Source: Emiliania huxleyi CCMP1516
Lineage: Eukaryota; Haptophyta; Isochrysidales; Noelaerhabdaceae
Direction of reading: 5' to 3'
Assembly (NCBI RefSeq): GCF_000372725.1
Contig: NW_005197198.1
Location: 473,152 to 537,151 of the forward strand
Length of the DNA stretch: 64,000 bases
Shown here: in pieces, positions 10,760 to 21,085 of the stretch
How positions within the stretch are numbered: position 1 is the stretch's first letter
Layout: every line of letters begins with the position of its first letter
Notes under the pieces: model-generated
What the model was told of the DNA's origin: nothing
Databases searched by the model: none
The model's input: the letters and a program-made list of their open reading frames with translations, nothing else
Program-made: the position numbers and the translations under genes

Positions 10760-10975
10760 CCTTGTTTACTTTACGGCCCTCTCCCTACGAACGCGCACCC
10801 CCGGGGCTAGGGCTCTCTTGCCCGCAACCCGATACCGATCATCAGGCGGCCCCGGGTGCGCTTCTTAGCTCCCCGGCCCTGGATGTGAGGTTAAGAGAGA
10901 GATTTTTAGAAGCCAACAAGAAATGTCTTCTCTTGAGGTTAATGAGTGCACTCCAAGTGCTCCAAGGAACGGAAA
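10760..10975. repeat. Dispersed repeat, copy 2 (inverted)
   Basis: Reverse-complement copy of the 3895-4190 repeat, followed by GAGAGAGATTTTTAGAAGCC, a word that recurs in altered form at 12570. Confidence 0.65.
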
Positions 10976-11019
10976 GATCGTCGTGCTTTGGGAATGACAA
11001 GAGCTACGTACACTGAGAC

Positions 11020-11140
11020 AAAAGAAAGGAAGAAAGAAAACAGACACCCAAGGGAGGGATGGGAGGACGGCACGCCGCCACCACACAGGGATTTTTAAGG
11101 AGAGCGAGAGGAGTGTGGTGCTAGCCGTCGCCCACCCTCG
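11020..11140. repeat. Dispersed repeat with AAAGAAAG and GGGAGGGATGGGAG
   Basis: Contains AAGAAAGAAAACAGACACCC, then GGGAGGGATGGGAGGACGGC and CGCCACCACACAGGGATTTT. Near-identical copies occur at 19290-19350 (part), 19545-19590 (part), 19720-19830 and 22612-22690, with parts near 20710-20760 and 9360-9420 (inverted). It is a multicopy element of about 100-120 bp. Confidence 0.8.
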
Positions 11141-11495
11141 GGCGTCTACCACTTCCTATCTCTCTCCGCAGTTTCTCACCAATTCTCGCAGCGACCTTCA
11201 TGCCACCTCGCGTTCTTCCCACTCTCGTCGTTCTCTCTCCTGCTGTCTCTTCCCCTGACTCATCGCGCTCTCCTCGGCCTCGTTCTGAGACGCCGCTGCC
11301 GTCTGCCTTGCTCTCGCTGCTTCTCTCGCCTTTCTGCGTAACTCCGCTCTCCTCTCCGCGTATTTTGGTCCCTCGAGTTTATCGAGCATTCCTCGCGCAA
11401 GGACCACATTTCTGACTCCCACTGCGAGCATTCCCGCCCTGTCATGTCGTTGCTCAGGTCCACTCTCGTTTCGAGCACTTGTACCTCAACTGTCG

Positions 11496-12386
11496 CTGAG
11501 GGAGGGTGTAGAGGATGTAGAGTGTAGAGCGCTGTAGAGCTGTAGAGATGTAGAGCGCTCTGGAGCGCTGTAGAGCTGTAGAGCTCTACATCGGCTGCGT
11601 GACGAACTGCCTCCGTTGTAGAGCGATGTAGAGCGCGATTTTGTTGTAGAGTTTGTTGTAGAGGCTCTACAGCCAAACCGCCGGGAAGGCAGTGACTCAA
11701 AGAGGTCGAGTCGCACTAATGGGGTGTCTCCGAGCTTACTGGAGCTCTGATGGACGGCCCTGACTATCCCTGACACACAGAGAGTCACTCTGACGGCACA
11801 CAACACCCTATAACTGCGTCATGACCAGCCTGCCATGCGTCGCCGGTGCCGCATTCGTCGCTGTGCTTCTTTAGCAGGCGGTGGACTGTCGGCTGCGAGG
11901 ACGGTCGCATTTGCGCGAGGCGAGGCGAGCATTTAGACGCGTTGCATGCGCCATGCCTCGCGCCAGCGCGTGCGGGAGCTCCTGGCTGAGCGTTGAGTCC
12001 AGGCGAGTTGCGCTGGCCACTATCGCTACACCTAGCCGAGCTGACGCGCCGAGGCGCCGGCCAGTCGCAGCCGCGAGGCATGCCACAGCAGCAGAGGCAC
12101 CTGCCACCCATTGGGCGGGCAGACAGAAGGCCAGGGCAGCACTGGCAAGTGCAACGCGCCTCATGTCGGAGAGCGACCGTGCCTCGTTCGCCGCTTATGA
12201 TGTAGAGTTTGTTGTAGAGATTTCACGTTGTAGAGCGCCTCTACATCGCTCTACAACGGAGGCAGTTCGTCACGCGGTGGATGTAGAGCTCTAGAGCTCT
12301 ACATTGCTCTACAGCGCTCCAGAGCGCTCTACATCTCTACAGCTCTACAGCGCTCTACACTCTACATCCTCTACACCCTCCCTCAG
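11496..12386. mobile_element. Non-autonomous element with TGTAGAG-array inverted ends
   Basis: The left end (11496-11690) is an array of TGTAGAGC-like words starting GAGGGAGGGTGTAGAGG. The right end (12200-12386) is the inverse, ending CTCTACACCCTCCCTC. The 500-bp interior has no convincing protein. The same interior occurs inverted at 61850-62250 and one end occurs alone at 38404-38615, so this is a dispersed family. Ends made of CTCTACA repeats suggest a foldback or MITE-like DNA element; no transposase is present. Confidence 0.75.
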
Positions 12387-13245
12387 AACTGTCGGTGTTG
12401 GCACTGGGGTTCCCTTCGGGTATATCGTGACAGCCGACGGCGGGATTTCCACTGGTGTTTCGTCCTCCTCGGGGTCGTCTTCCCCGGCTTCCTTGCGACA
12501 CTGAGACAGAGAAAACGAGATATACCGAAAAGCATCTTGCCGTCCGGCTCGTCGTTTGCCTCCTGCTCCAGAGAGAGATTTTTATTAACCAACAAGAAAT
12601 CACGACTCTCACAGTGATTTGGGCTCGGCAGCGTGTTAGCTCTCAGCCGAAGCAGTGCGCGTCGACCCTCGGAGGTGCTCACCTTCCGGATCTGAGCAAT
12701 GAGGCTCGGCCGTTCGCCCGGCGGTGTATCGACCATCAGCGACATCGTGCCCTCTCGATCTGTTTCTGTACCGTCTTCTTCTTCTTATGGGCAAGGGGAT
12801 CGTCGCTGCGGCTTGCGTTCTCGCCGGCATCACTCAGCCACGAGAAGCATATAGCTGACCACTTCTCCTCAGCGTTCCAGCCGCCCTTGCGCTTCTGAGA
12901 CAGCAGGGGAGCGGCTCGACGGAAGAGGTCAAAAACAAATAGAGGTCGAGCTCGGAATCCGGAGTGACAGCCGTGCCCATCACGGCGAGCGAGCAGGAGC
13001 AGCATTGGCCTGCCCGTCGCAAGTTTGGTGGCCACACTTTTCTGAGGACCCCTGCTTGGGAGGTTAGGTTAGGTAGGAAGGTGAAGAAGCGTTGATTGAC
13101 ACAAAATAAAAGAAAGGCGCGAAAAACAGCCGAGAGGATCTTCTTGCCTGTGCTTCTCAACTGGAATCTTTGGGAAAGACAAAATAAAAGAAAAACGTGA
13201 AGAAAAACAAGCCGCCATCATCCTGACCACTCTCTCTGCATGCAC
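12387..13245. other. Intergenic, no supported gene
   Basis: I see no convincing gene. A GAGAGAGATTTTTATTAACC word near 12570 echoes the one at 10895. Frames in this stretch lack recognisable domains. Confidence 0.4.
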
Positions 13246-13365
13246 GTAGGTAGGTAGGTAGAAAGGTGAAGAACAGCCAGGCTCGGACTGGACACCAACG
13301 CGGTATGGGTGGACGCTGGACAGATGATGACGACACGCACGAGCGACACACAGACACAATGCACG
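13246..13365. repeat. TAGG/GAACAGCCAGGCTCGG dispersed repeat, partial
   Basis: Begins with a TAGGTAGGTAGG run, then GAAGAACAGCCAGGCTCGG and CACCAACGCGGTATGGGTGG. The same text occurs inverted at 18270-18370 and 18390-18500, and direct at 63090-63215. Confidence 0.85.
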
Positions 13366-13463
13366 GTTACCGCATCCATACGTGAAAAAAAAAGCCAAGA
13401 GAGGGGCGGGAGAAGCCAAATCGACTTCGCCCTAACGCATCTTGCTGTTGCTTCTCACTTGGA

Positions 13464-14367
13464 ATGATACCGCCGAGTGCCGTCGTGGTGCTGCTCTTCC
13501 TTTCCCCTTCTGCCGCGCTCTACCCGCCAGCGCGGGCACCGTCCTCCACCGCCCAGCTCCCTGCAGGGTCAAAAACAAACCAGCCCTTCTCCCTCACCAC
13601 CGAGGCCAGCGCGGTCTGCATCACCGAGCGGTGCCGAAAGGGGAGCAGACTGGCGGTCTCCCTCTCCGACTTTCTCAAGACGCAGTCCCCTTCATCGCTC
13701 GCAAAGGGCCTGCAGAAGCTCAACCCGTCCATCCAGGCGGCCGCCGGGGAGGAAAAGGAAGTGCTGCTGGTCGAGTTCGAGCCGTGCATTTTCCTGGGAC
13801 CGCGGGCGTTGAACCTGTGGGCCAAGCCCAAGATGGTTCTCTGGCTGCGGCGAAAGGGGTCCTCCCTCGTCTGCGAGGGGCACGTGCTCGGCGCGGCGGC
13901 GGCGGACAACCACCCCGTGCTCGTGTCGGCGCTGGACATGAAGGCGAGGCTCACCGCTTCAGAGGCGCCTCCGACCAGAACCTCAAAAGCAGCCGCGGAC
14001 ACGCCTCTAGCACTGTAGCACCTCTCCACACTTGCTCCAGGCGCCTCTCCACCACCTCGAGGGCGACTCGGTCCCCTGCCTGCAGCTCCTCTCCTCGCTC
14101 CACATCGAGGCCGACTTCACCGGCGCGTCGGGCTGGCGGCGCTGGCTGCCGCACTCGCTGCTGCTCAAGCTCGCTTCGCGCCGGCTCGCCGTCGAGTTCC
14201 GGGCTCTGCAGCAGCAGGTCGCCTCGTGCCTGGTCGCCGAGTACCAGGCGGCGCGACGCCACAGCAGTCCCGCTCCACAGCCCACCTTTTCTTTCCGACG
14301 AGGCACACCCGTGTGTGTCTCTCGTATTTAGGCGGCGCAACAGGCGGCGCTCGCGACGGCGCAGTGA
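13464..14367 (+). CDS. Putative plastid-targeted protein, three exons (possibly DUF1997/SRPBCC-like)
   Basis: Exons 13464-13964, 14041-14247 and 14332-14367 join in frame to about 247 aa. The start ATG opens a hydrophobic leader (VVVLLFLSPSAALYPPARAP) typical of a bipartite plastid signal. Core segments are LLVEFEPCIFLGPRALNLW and FTGASGWRRWLPHSLLLKLA, ending VASCLVAEYQAAQQAALATAQ. Both introns are GC-AG, and each intron starts with the same bases as the next exon (GCGCCTC and GCGGCGC). The late segment vaguely resembles DUF1997 plant/cyanobacterial proteins; I am not sure of that family. The two-intron model rests on frame continuity and the repeated splice-site pattern. Confidence 0.65.
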
Positions 14368-14920
14368 GGCGCCCCTCCCGCGCGCCTCTGCCGCCTCTGC
14401 CGCCTCCCTCGCCTGGCGCTTGGGAGAGCCCCTCGAGACCCCCCCCCCACCACCACCACCACTTTCTTCCCACCCTCTGTTGCGCCGTCGGCCCTCGTTC
14501 ATGTGGGCACGTGCCCTAGTCCCCCCCCGTACCGCGTGTGTGTATCTTCTTGTCTTGTTGTGGTGCCCGCGTAGTGGATGGGCCTACACCCTCCTGTCTT
14601 CCGACATGTGTCGCTGTCTCCGCATGATTCTGCCCGACGCGTCGGTGTCTTCGCAGAGATCTACGCTGCCCCACTACCCACTTTTCGTAGGACGATTGCC
14701 GCGGCTCTCGCAAGAAGGCGGCTGTGGCTCCACTCCGCTGGTCCTTTCGGCCGTCACGCCTCGTACCAGAAATCCGCGGTCCGCGCCCCGGACCATCAGG
14801 CATCAGCATCACCGAGACGCTGAGTCCTGAGACAGACACAGCTAACAGGACAGTCGACCACGAGGACACACTCAAGGGCGAAGGGGCGGGGTAAATGGTA
14901 ACAACCCGCCATCGGCTGGC
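14368..14920. other. Intergenic between convergent genes
   Basis: The 3' ends of the plus-strand gene and the minus-strand helicase face each other here. The stretch holds polypyrimidine and C-rich text but no supported gene. Confidence 0.45.
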
Positions 14921-17853
14921 TCACCTCTTCTTCTTTTGCTTGCGCCGCGCCTGCTGGTCAATCATGCGCTGCAGCTCCGGCTCGGCGGACGCATCCTCCG
15001 CCTCTCCCTCGGCTGACCGCTTGCCCTTGCCGCCGCCCTTGCCCTTGCCGCGGCTGTCGCCGGCGCGCATCTCCATGGCGGCGTGGCGCTGCGCCTCGGA
15101 CACTCGCTCGAGGAGCAGCAGCACCTGAGGCGAGGTCGGGAGAGGTGAGCCGCTGCACGTCGCTGAGACAGGAGCCCCGCGGCATTCGAGAGTGCAAGGC
15201 CCGCTGCGTGTGGGAGAGCGGTGTGTGGCCGTGATGGTGTGGTGGCGGCGGCGGCGGTGTTGCCTGGGGGCAGTGGACTGTGTGTGTTTGTGTCTGTGTC
15301 CGTGTCCGCGCCAGGTCATGCAGCGCCTTGTCTCGGGCCAGCTCGGTCCCATCTTCCATTTCCAATTCTCCTCTCGACTCCTCTCGGCTCCTCTCGGCTC
15401 CTCTCGGCTCCTCTCGGCTCCTCTCGCCTACCCTCGGGTGCTCTCTCGGGTACTCTCGGGTGCTCTCGGCTCTTCTCGGCGGAGTCCGCGCCTCGTCCTG
15501 CGGCGCGTCAAACTCTCCCAGCCTCTGGCCAATCATCTGCTCGATGCGCTGGTAGAGCTCGACGTCGTACTGCGTGACGATGGTGATGGCGCGGCCGGCG
15601 CGCCTAATCTCGGGTCATCTCGGGTCATCTCGGGTCATCTCCACCGTTGAGGGTGAGTAGCGCATCTTGGATGATCTCGGGGAGATCTCGGCGCGATCTC
15701 GGCGCGATCTCGGGGAGATCTCGGCGCGATCTCGGGGAGATCTCGGGGAGATCTCGGCGCGATCTCGGGGAGATCTCGGGGAGATCTCGGCGCGATCTCG
15801 CCCTGCGCGCGCGGTGCGGCCCACGCGGTGGATGTAGTCCTTGGAGTTTGCGGGCAGGTCGTAGTTGAGGACCTAGTTGACCGTCACTACATGTGTCCCG
15901 CCCCCTCTTGTCTAGGAAGTGTCTACGAAGTGTCTATAGGAAGACGGTGTCCCGCCTCCTCTCAGAGCTGCGGACCAGGTCGACCGACGGGATGCCGAGG
16001 AGGTGTCTAGGAGGTGTCGAGGAGGGTGTCGAGGAGGTGTCCAGGAGGTGTCTTGGAGGGTGTCTGGGAGGTGTCTTGGGAGGGTGTCTGGGAGGTGTCT
16101 TGGGAGGGTGTCGAGGAGGTGTCTAGGAGGGTGTCTAGGAGGTGTCGAGAGGGTGTCTAGGAGGGTGTCTAGCTGCGGACCAGGTCGACCGACGGGATGT
16201 CGAGTCCGCGCGCGGCGACGTCAGTCGCGATGAGGATAGAGCGCTCTCCCGCCTGGGGGGGGGAGAGAGAGGGGCGCTGTGTCATGGAGAGGCGGCCGAG
16301 GCGGCGAGGTTGACACCGAGCGCCCGCCCGCCTTGAACTTGTTGAGAGCGGCGAGCCGCTTGGGCTGCGGCAGCTGCGGCCGGGCGGGCGGGGGCGGGGC
16401 GTCACAGCAACGTGTTGGCTCTATGCGGCGTGAACTCGCTCGTGCACAGCTGGAGGCGGCACAAGCTAGCCTCCTTCCTCGCAAGAAGCGTCTCGGAGGT
16501 CTCGCAGGTGTCTCGGAGGTGTCTCGGAGGTGTCTCGGAGGTGTCTCGGAGGTGTCTCGGAGGTGTCTCGGAGGTGTCTCGCGGGTGTCTCGGAGGTGTC
16601 TCGGAGGTGTCTCGGAGGTGTCTAGGAAGTGTCTCGGAGGTGTCTCGGAGGTGTCTCGGAAGTGTCTCGGAGGTGTCTCGTCCCGCGCCTGGCCGTGCAG
16701 CGGCACGGCGCCGAAGCCAAGCGCGCGCAGGGCGAGGGCGAGGCGCTGCGCGTTGGCGCAGGTGGACACGAACACGATCGCCGTGTTGCCCGCCAGCTCG
16801 TTCAGGACGAAGGCGAGGTAGACGTCCTTGAGCTTTGACGGCACGAAGAGGTACTGCTGGAGCAGCGTGCGCACCGTCTTGTACTTTGACGAAACCTCCA
16901 CCTGAGGACACGGAGGGGTGGGGAGAGATGGGGGGGGGTGACGACATCTCTACCTGAGGACACAGAGACTGCGGCTGTAGCGCGGTAGGAGTAGCGCCGT
17001 GTGCGCGTGTCGCCTCGGGCGCCGGTTCGGAGGGCGGGGACCAGAGGGCGGGGACTAGCCTTCTGCATAGGCCTCGAGATCTGGGGCGATCTGGGGGGGT
17101 GTGGGGAGGTAGGGATCTGCCTCCCACCTTGACCGGGTTCGTCAGCGAGGCGCGCTGCAACTTCTTGACCTGTTCACAGCTAGAGGTATGAAGAGACGCC
17201 GTTCACACCCTTCGGGTTCGTCAGCGCTGCGGCTTGACCTTTGAGGTCATCGTCGCGGAGAAGAGGAGGGTGTTCCGCTCGCGCGGGATGGCGTGGACGA
17301 TCGTGTCCAGCTCCTTCTCAAAGTCCATCGCCAGCAGCTTGTCCGCCTCGTCCAGCACCAGGTACCGCACACCCTTCACCGAGAAGCCGCGCGTGTTTTG
17401 CAGGTGGTCGACCAGCCGGCCGGGCGTGCCGACGACGAGGTGCGGCCGCTTGGCGAGCAGGATCGCCTGCTGCACCATGTCGACCCCGCCCACCACCACC
17501 GCAACCTTGACGCCGATCATCGAGCCGAGCGCCTCGAGCTGCTCTCCGATCTGCAGCGCCAGCTCACGCGTCGGCGAGATGATGAGGCCAAAGAGCGGCT
17601 GGGGCGCGTCGAGCAGCCGGTTGAGCACGGGCAGGCCAAAGGCGGCCGTCTTCCCCGAACCCGTCTCCGCGAGGCCAATGACGTCGCGGCCGGCGAGCGC
17701 CCACGGGATCGCCTCGCACTGGATGGCGGTCGGCGCCTTGAAGTTCATCTTTTGGCAAGCGTCGCAGAGCGGGTCCGCCAGGCCGAGCTCCTTGAAGGTC
17801 TTGGGGGCCGCCGCGGCAATTTGGCTGCCAGATTCGCCCTCGCTGTCGGACAT
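14921..17853 (-). CDS. DDX47: DEAD-box RNA helicase DDX47/RRP3 (ribosome biogenesis)
   Basis: Nucleolar ATP-dependent RNA helicase needed for small-subunit rRNA maturation. From the ATG at 17853: Q motif ([24 protein letters not shown]), motif I AETGSGKT, Ia PTRELA, Ib TPGR, II DEAD, III SAT, then [33 protein letters not shown], and [10 protein letters not shown] (motif VI). The string [21 protein letters not shown] is diagnostic of the DDX47/Rrp3 subgroup. The tail is Lys/Arg-rich, ending RRKQKKKR. About eight exons. Introns at about 15605-15805, 15895-16165 and 16490-16690 are minisatellites (GATCTCGG and GGTGTCTCGG types). Several donors are GC. One intron holds an extra copy of the neighbouring exon text. 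Confidence 0.92.
15360..15480 (-). repeat. CTCTCGGCTC minisatellite in DDX47
   Basis: The unit CTCCTCTCGG occurs in tandem (15366-15425) and degenerates to CTCTCGGGTG. It sits in the 3' part of the helicase gene and is probably intronic: read as protein it gives only Ser/Arg/Glu repeats. Confidence 0.75.
15605..15805 (-). repeat. GATCTCGGGG minisatellite intron in DDX47
   Basis: Tandem GATCTCGGGGA / GATCTCGGCGC units form the intron between HRVGRTAR and [11 protein letters not shown]. The intron starts GCGCGCAGGGCG and the next exon starts GCGCGCCGGCCG. Confidence 0.8.
15895..16171 (-). repeat. GGTGTCTAGGAG minisatellite intron with decayed exon copy
   Basis: Tandem GGTGTCTAGGAG / GGTGTCTTGGGAG units. 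At about 15967-15999 the intron carries a near-identical 30-bp copy of the upstream exon end found at 16172-16204 (the part encoding IPSVDLV). Confidence 0.82.
16490..16690 (-). repeat. GGTGTCTCGGA minisatellite intron in DDX47
   Basis: About sixteen 11-12-bp GGTGTCTCGGA units form the intron between VPLHGQ and [10 protein letters not shown]. The likely donor is GC. Confidence 0.85.
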
Positions 17854-17916
17854 GAACTCTGGTGGCCAGGGCGATTGGTTGGGCACGCAGTCGTATAGGG
17901 TTCGACTATTTTCGGA

Positions 17917-18520
17917 GTGTGGTATGGTTCGGCGAGCGAGTCTGTTGTTTGTTGTGCCCTTGTTTGTTCCCTTGGCACCTGGGAGTGCTGGGGGGGGCGA
18001 CAGGGAGAATGTGGCCCTGAGTTATGTGTACGCCAACTCAGGGTGTGTGGCAGCCAGCTGGCTGTAGAGGTGGAGCAACGAGCTGCTCTAGCCTCACATG
18101 TCACTTCCTGTCGTCTGTTGTTTGAGTTGTGCCCTTGTTTGTGCCCTTGGCACCGTGGAGTGCTGGGGGGGGCGACAGGGAGGATGTGGCCCTGAGTTAT
18201 GTGTACGCCGACTCAGGGTGTGTGGCAGCCCGCAGCTGGCTGTGTGTCTTGTGAGCCTGTTTTGTGTCTGTGTGTCGCTCGTGCGTGTCGTCATCATCTG
18301 TCCAGCGTCCACCCATACCGCGTTGGTGTCCAGTCCGAGCCTGGCTGTTCTTCACCTTTCTACCTACCTACCTACTGGCTGTGTGTCTTGTGAGCCTGTT
18401 TGTGCCTGTGTGTCGCTCGTGCGTGTCGTCATCATCTGTCGCTCTCGCGTCCACCCATACCGCGTTGGTGTCCAGTCCGAGCCTGACTGTTGTTCATCTT
18501 GCTACATACATACATACGAG
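17917..18520. repeat. Dispersed repeat block, at least two tandem copies
   Basis: GTTGTGCCCTTGTTTGT...GGGAGTGCTGGGGGG occurs at 17953-18060 and again at 18126-18240. CCACCCATACCGCGTTGGTG occurs at 18311 and 18453. The whole module reads inverted at 63085-63405. It includes TACATACATA/TACCTACCTA runs. No protein is supported. Confidence 0.85.
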
Positions 18521-18689
18521 CGAGCGAGCGAGGGAGTGCAGACGCGGCACAAACGGGGCGCAAACGCCGGCTCCGCCGCCGCGGCTGCGCTGGCTGCGGA
18601 AGCGGCAGCGTGCAGCCGCCATCCTCTGCCTCGGGCCGGACAGCACACCGGGCACACTTGCTTGCACCGCGCAACAACAGCCTCGCCGG

Positions 18690-19110
18690 TCAGGCGCACG
18701 GTGTTGTCAAGTCGGGCAGCGTGATGATCTCGCTCATGCACTCGTCGAAGTGCATCAGCAGCCGGTCGTGCTCGCTATTGGTCGGCCAATGGGCGACGGT
18801 GGTGGCGGGGAACCAGTCCGTGCTCCCATCCTCGTCCTCCCACACGGCTTCGACGCGCTGCCCGACCAGCTTCTCCACGCCATCCTTAGGTGCGATGAGA
18901 GCCTCGCCACCGCCACCCGCCGCGGCTGCTGCGGTGCTGCGGGGGCGGCGGCGGGTCGCGGCACGTCGGGAGCCGCGGCGCGGGCACGCACCACCCAGGG
19001 CGGCGAGTAGTACGGGCTAGTTCGAGCGCAGCGGCACGTCGATCGTCTCGCCGCTCGCGCCGCAGCTTCAGCTCCTCGCGCAAAAGCTCTGCAGTCAGCT
19101 TGCTGGGGTC
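18690..19110 (-). pseudogene. Gene remnant or partial gene: SAP-like helix plus Tudor-like domain
   Basis: The segment 18690-18878 encodes VGQRVEAVWEDEDGSTDWFP...LLMHFDECMSE, which resembles a Tudor/agenet-like reader strand pattern. About 200 bp upstream on the same strand, LTAELLREELKLR resembles the first helix of a SAP domain. I cannot find a complete gene with a start codon. It could be the last exons of a chromatin protein whose 5' part is lost, or a relic. It lies between two repeat blocks. Confidence 0.4.
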
Positions 19111-19129
19111 GGTGGTGCCGGCGGTGCGC

Positions 19130-21085
19130 TGCGGGGGGGGGGGGGGGGATTACCCACATACCCGGTTTAGACCCAGTTTATCGTAAACAGGATAATCTGG
19201 TTCGTGTTTAGCAGTGGTCTAAACTGGTCTAAACTGGTTCGCTTGGTAGCAAGGCTTGGAACCCTCCTTTACAACACGGGGAGGCACGTAGTAAAAGAAA
19301 GAAAGAAAGAAAACAGACAAACCCAAACGAGGGATGGGGGAGGAGGACAGGGTCCACACCTGCAACAAACTCTCTCTCACCTGCACGAGCAGGATTTTGG
19401 AAGGACGATCAGGGCTCAGGCGCACAGGTGGGACAACCCAATCTCTCTCAGGTGGGGCTCTCCTGCTCCTGACAAGGGGCGCGACAGGCTCGCAGCGCGG
19501 TGCACGGTGGAATCCCAACTCCTGGCGGTCTCATCTCAGTCTAGCAGAAAAGAAAGAAATAAAACGGACAACCCAAGGGAGGGATGGGAGGACGGCAGTC
19601 TAGCGACCTTCCTCCGGCGGTGATTTTTTTCTTTTCGCTTAGGCGGCTCCGGTGGTGTGCCGGTGATAGTACTAGCACGCGCCAGTTCGCACCTGTGTCG
19701 AGCCTGTGTGCTAAAGAAAGAAAGAAAGAAAACACACAACCCAAGGGAGGGATGGGAGAACGGCACGCCGCCACCACACAGGGATTTTAAGGAGAGGAGT
19801 GTGATGCGCTAGCCGTCCAGGCGGTGAGGCAGAGTTCTGTTTTTTTAATTCTTTTTAAAAATTCGTCTTGTGCTTTCGCCTGCGGAAACGACCAGCTCCC
19901 CCATTCATGTCCCCGCCCGCCGGTCTCATAAGAGAACCCCGGAAGCTCCGTTGCCACCTTCCATGAGGGGGCCACTGTGCAGCTCTTCGCTATGGGTCCG
20001 CTATGCCAGCCCCCAAGGCTACGGCGCCGGACTGGGTGAGCTCCCCCCCCCCCCCCCCGTCTCCCCCCGCGCCCCCTCCGTACCGGCCTTACACACGTAG
20101 CATTCACAACGCCTTGCCCGCGGCCAGTTCCGCCTCGCCTCACCACTGACCGCCCTGCGGCCCCTGCGCAGGCCCTTTCTTCGACCTCGCTCACAGCGAC
20201 GCGTCGGGTGTGGGCTGCTCCCTTGCCCCGCCACCCTTTCGCCGCGCACGGATCGCTCGCCTGCTCGCCGCCGCAGCCGCGTGCGTGTCCCCGCGCCGCC
20301 ACGCTTGCCCCCTGTCCTGACGCGCACCCCGCGCAGACGGCGCTCCGGGACAGACGGAGCAGCGACCGTGCGCGGTCGCTGCCAGCGGTCGCTGCTCCGC
20401 CCCTCCGTCGCGCGCGCCGCGCGCGCGCTGTGCCGCCGCTGCCGCCGCCGCCGCCGCCGCCGATCCGTCCTTCCCTCAGTATGTCTCATGAGGGTATGTG
20501 GTGCGTGTGCGCGCAGCGTGTGCACGGCGGGAGTCCCCACCCCCTGCCCTCAGTCGCGCGTGCGCCGCGCGCCGCCGCCCCCGCCCCAGCCCGCCCCCGC
20601 TCTCCCCTTCCGGTGTGTCTCGTGTCTGCTGTCTCGTGAGAGCAGAGAGGATATGTGATATAAGAAGCGCACCCAGCGTTACTACACCGCGCACCGGGCC
20701 TTGCACTTTCCAAACGAGGGATGGGGGAGGAGGACAGGGCCCCCACCTGCACGAGCAGGCTTTCAACGTCCAAGTAACAATGAAGATCATGCACCCCTGA
20801 GCACCATCAGAGCTTCGTAGTGTACGTAGTCCGCTGGCGTCGCTGCCCGGGGATTGCTGGACGGTGCCATACCGAGCGCATCCGCTGCCGCCATGTGTGT
20901 ACCGCACGGCAAGCAACTACGGTTACAGGTGGGTGGTGTTGGCACTCCACCTTGGTACTCAGTGTGTCACCCATTCACAGGGCCATCCACCTGGCTATCA
21001 GGTGAGCCGCAAACTGACTTTTTTTCCAGACTTTACCCAGACTTTACCCACAGACCGTACACAGCCACAGGTGTTCCAACGCTCG
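19130..21085. repeat. Repeat-rich intergenic region
   Basis: Contains the AAAGAAAG/GGGAGGGATGGGAG dispersed repeat (part at 19290-19350, part at 19545-19590, full at 19720-19830, partial at 20710-20760), a CGCTTAGGCGGCTCC module at 19637 that recurs at 38833, poly-C runs at 20043-20060, and a GC-rich stretch 20100-20620. No gene is supported; frames open on both strands are GC-driven. Confidence 0.6.

Noticed and set aside
16490-16690. Regular repeat spacing resembling a CRISPR array
   Set aside because: Units are contiguous 11-12-bp minisatellites without unique spacers, in a eukaryotic intron.
20019-20639. Arg-rich open frames on both strands
   Set aside because: No domain, no conserved composition, and they overlap repeats and poly-C runs.
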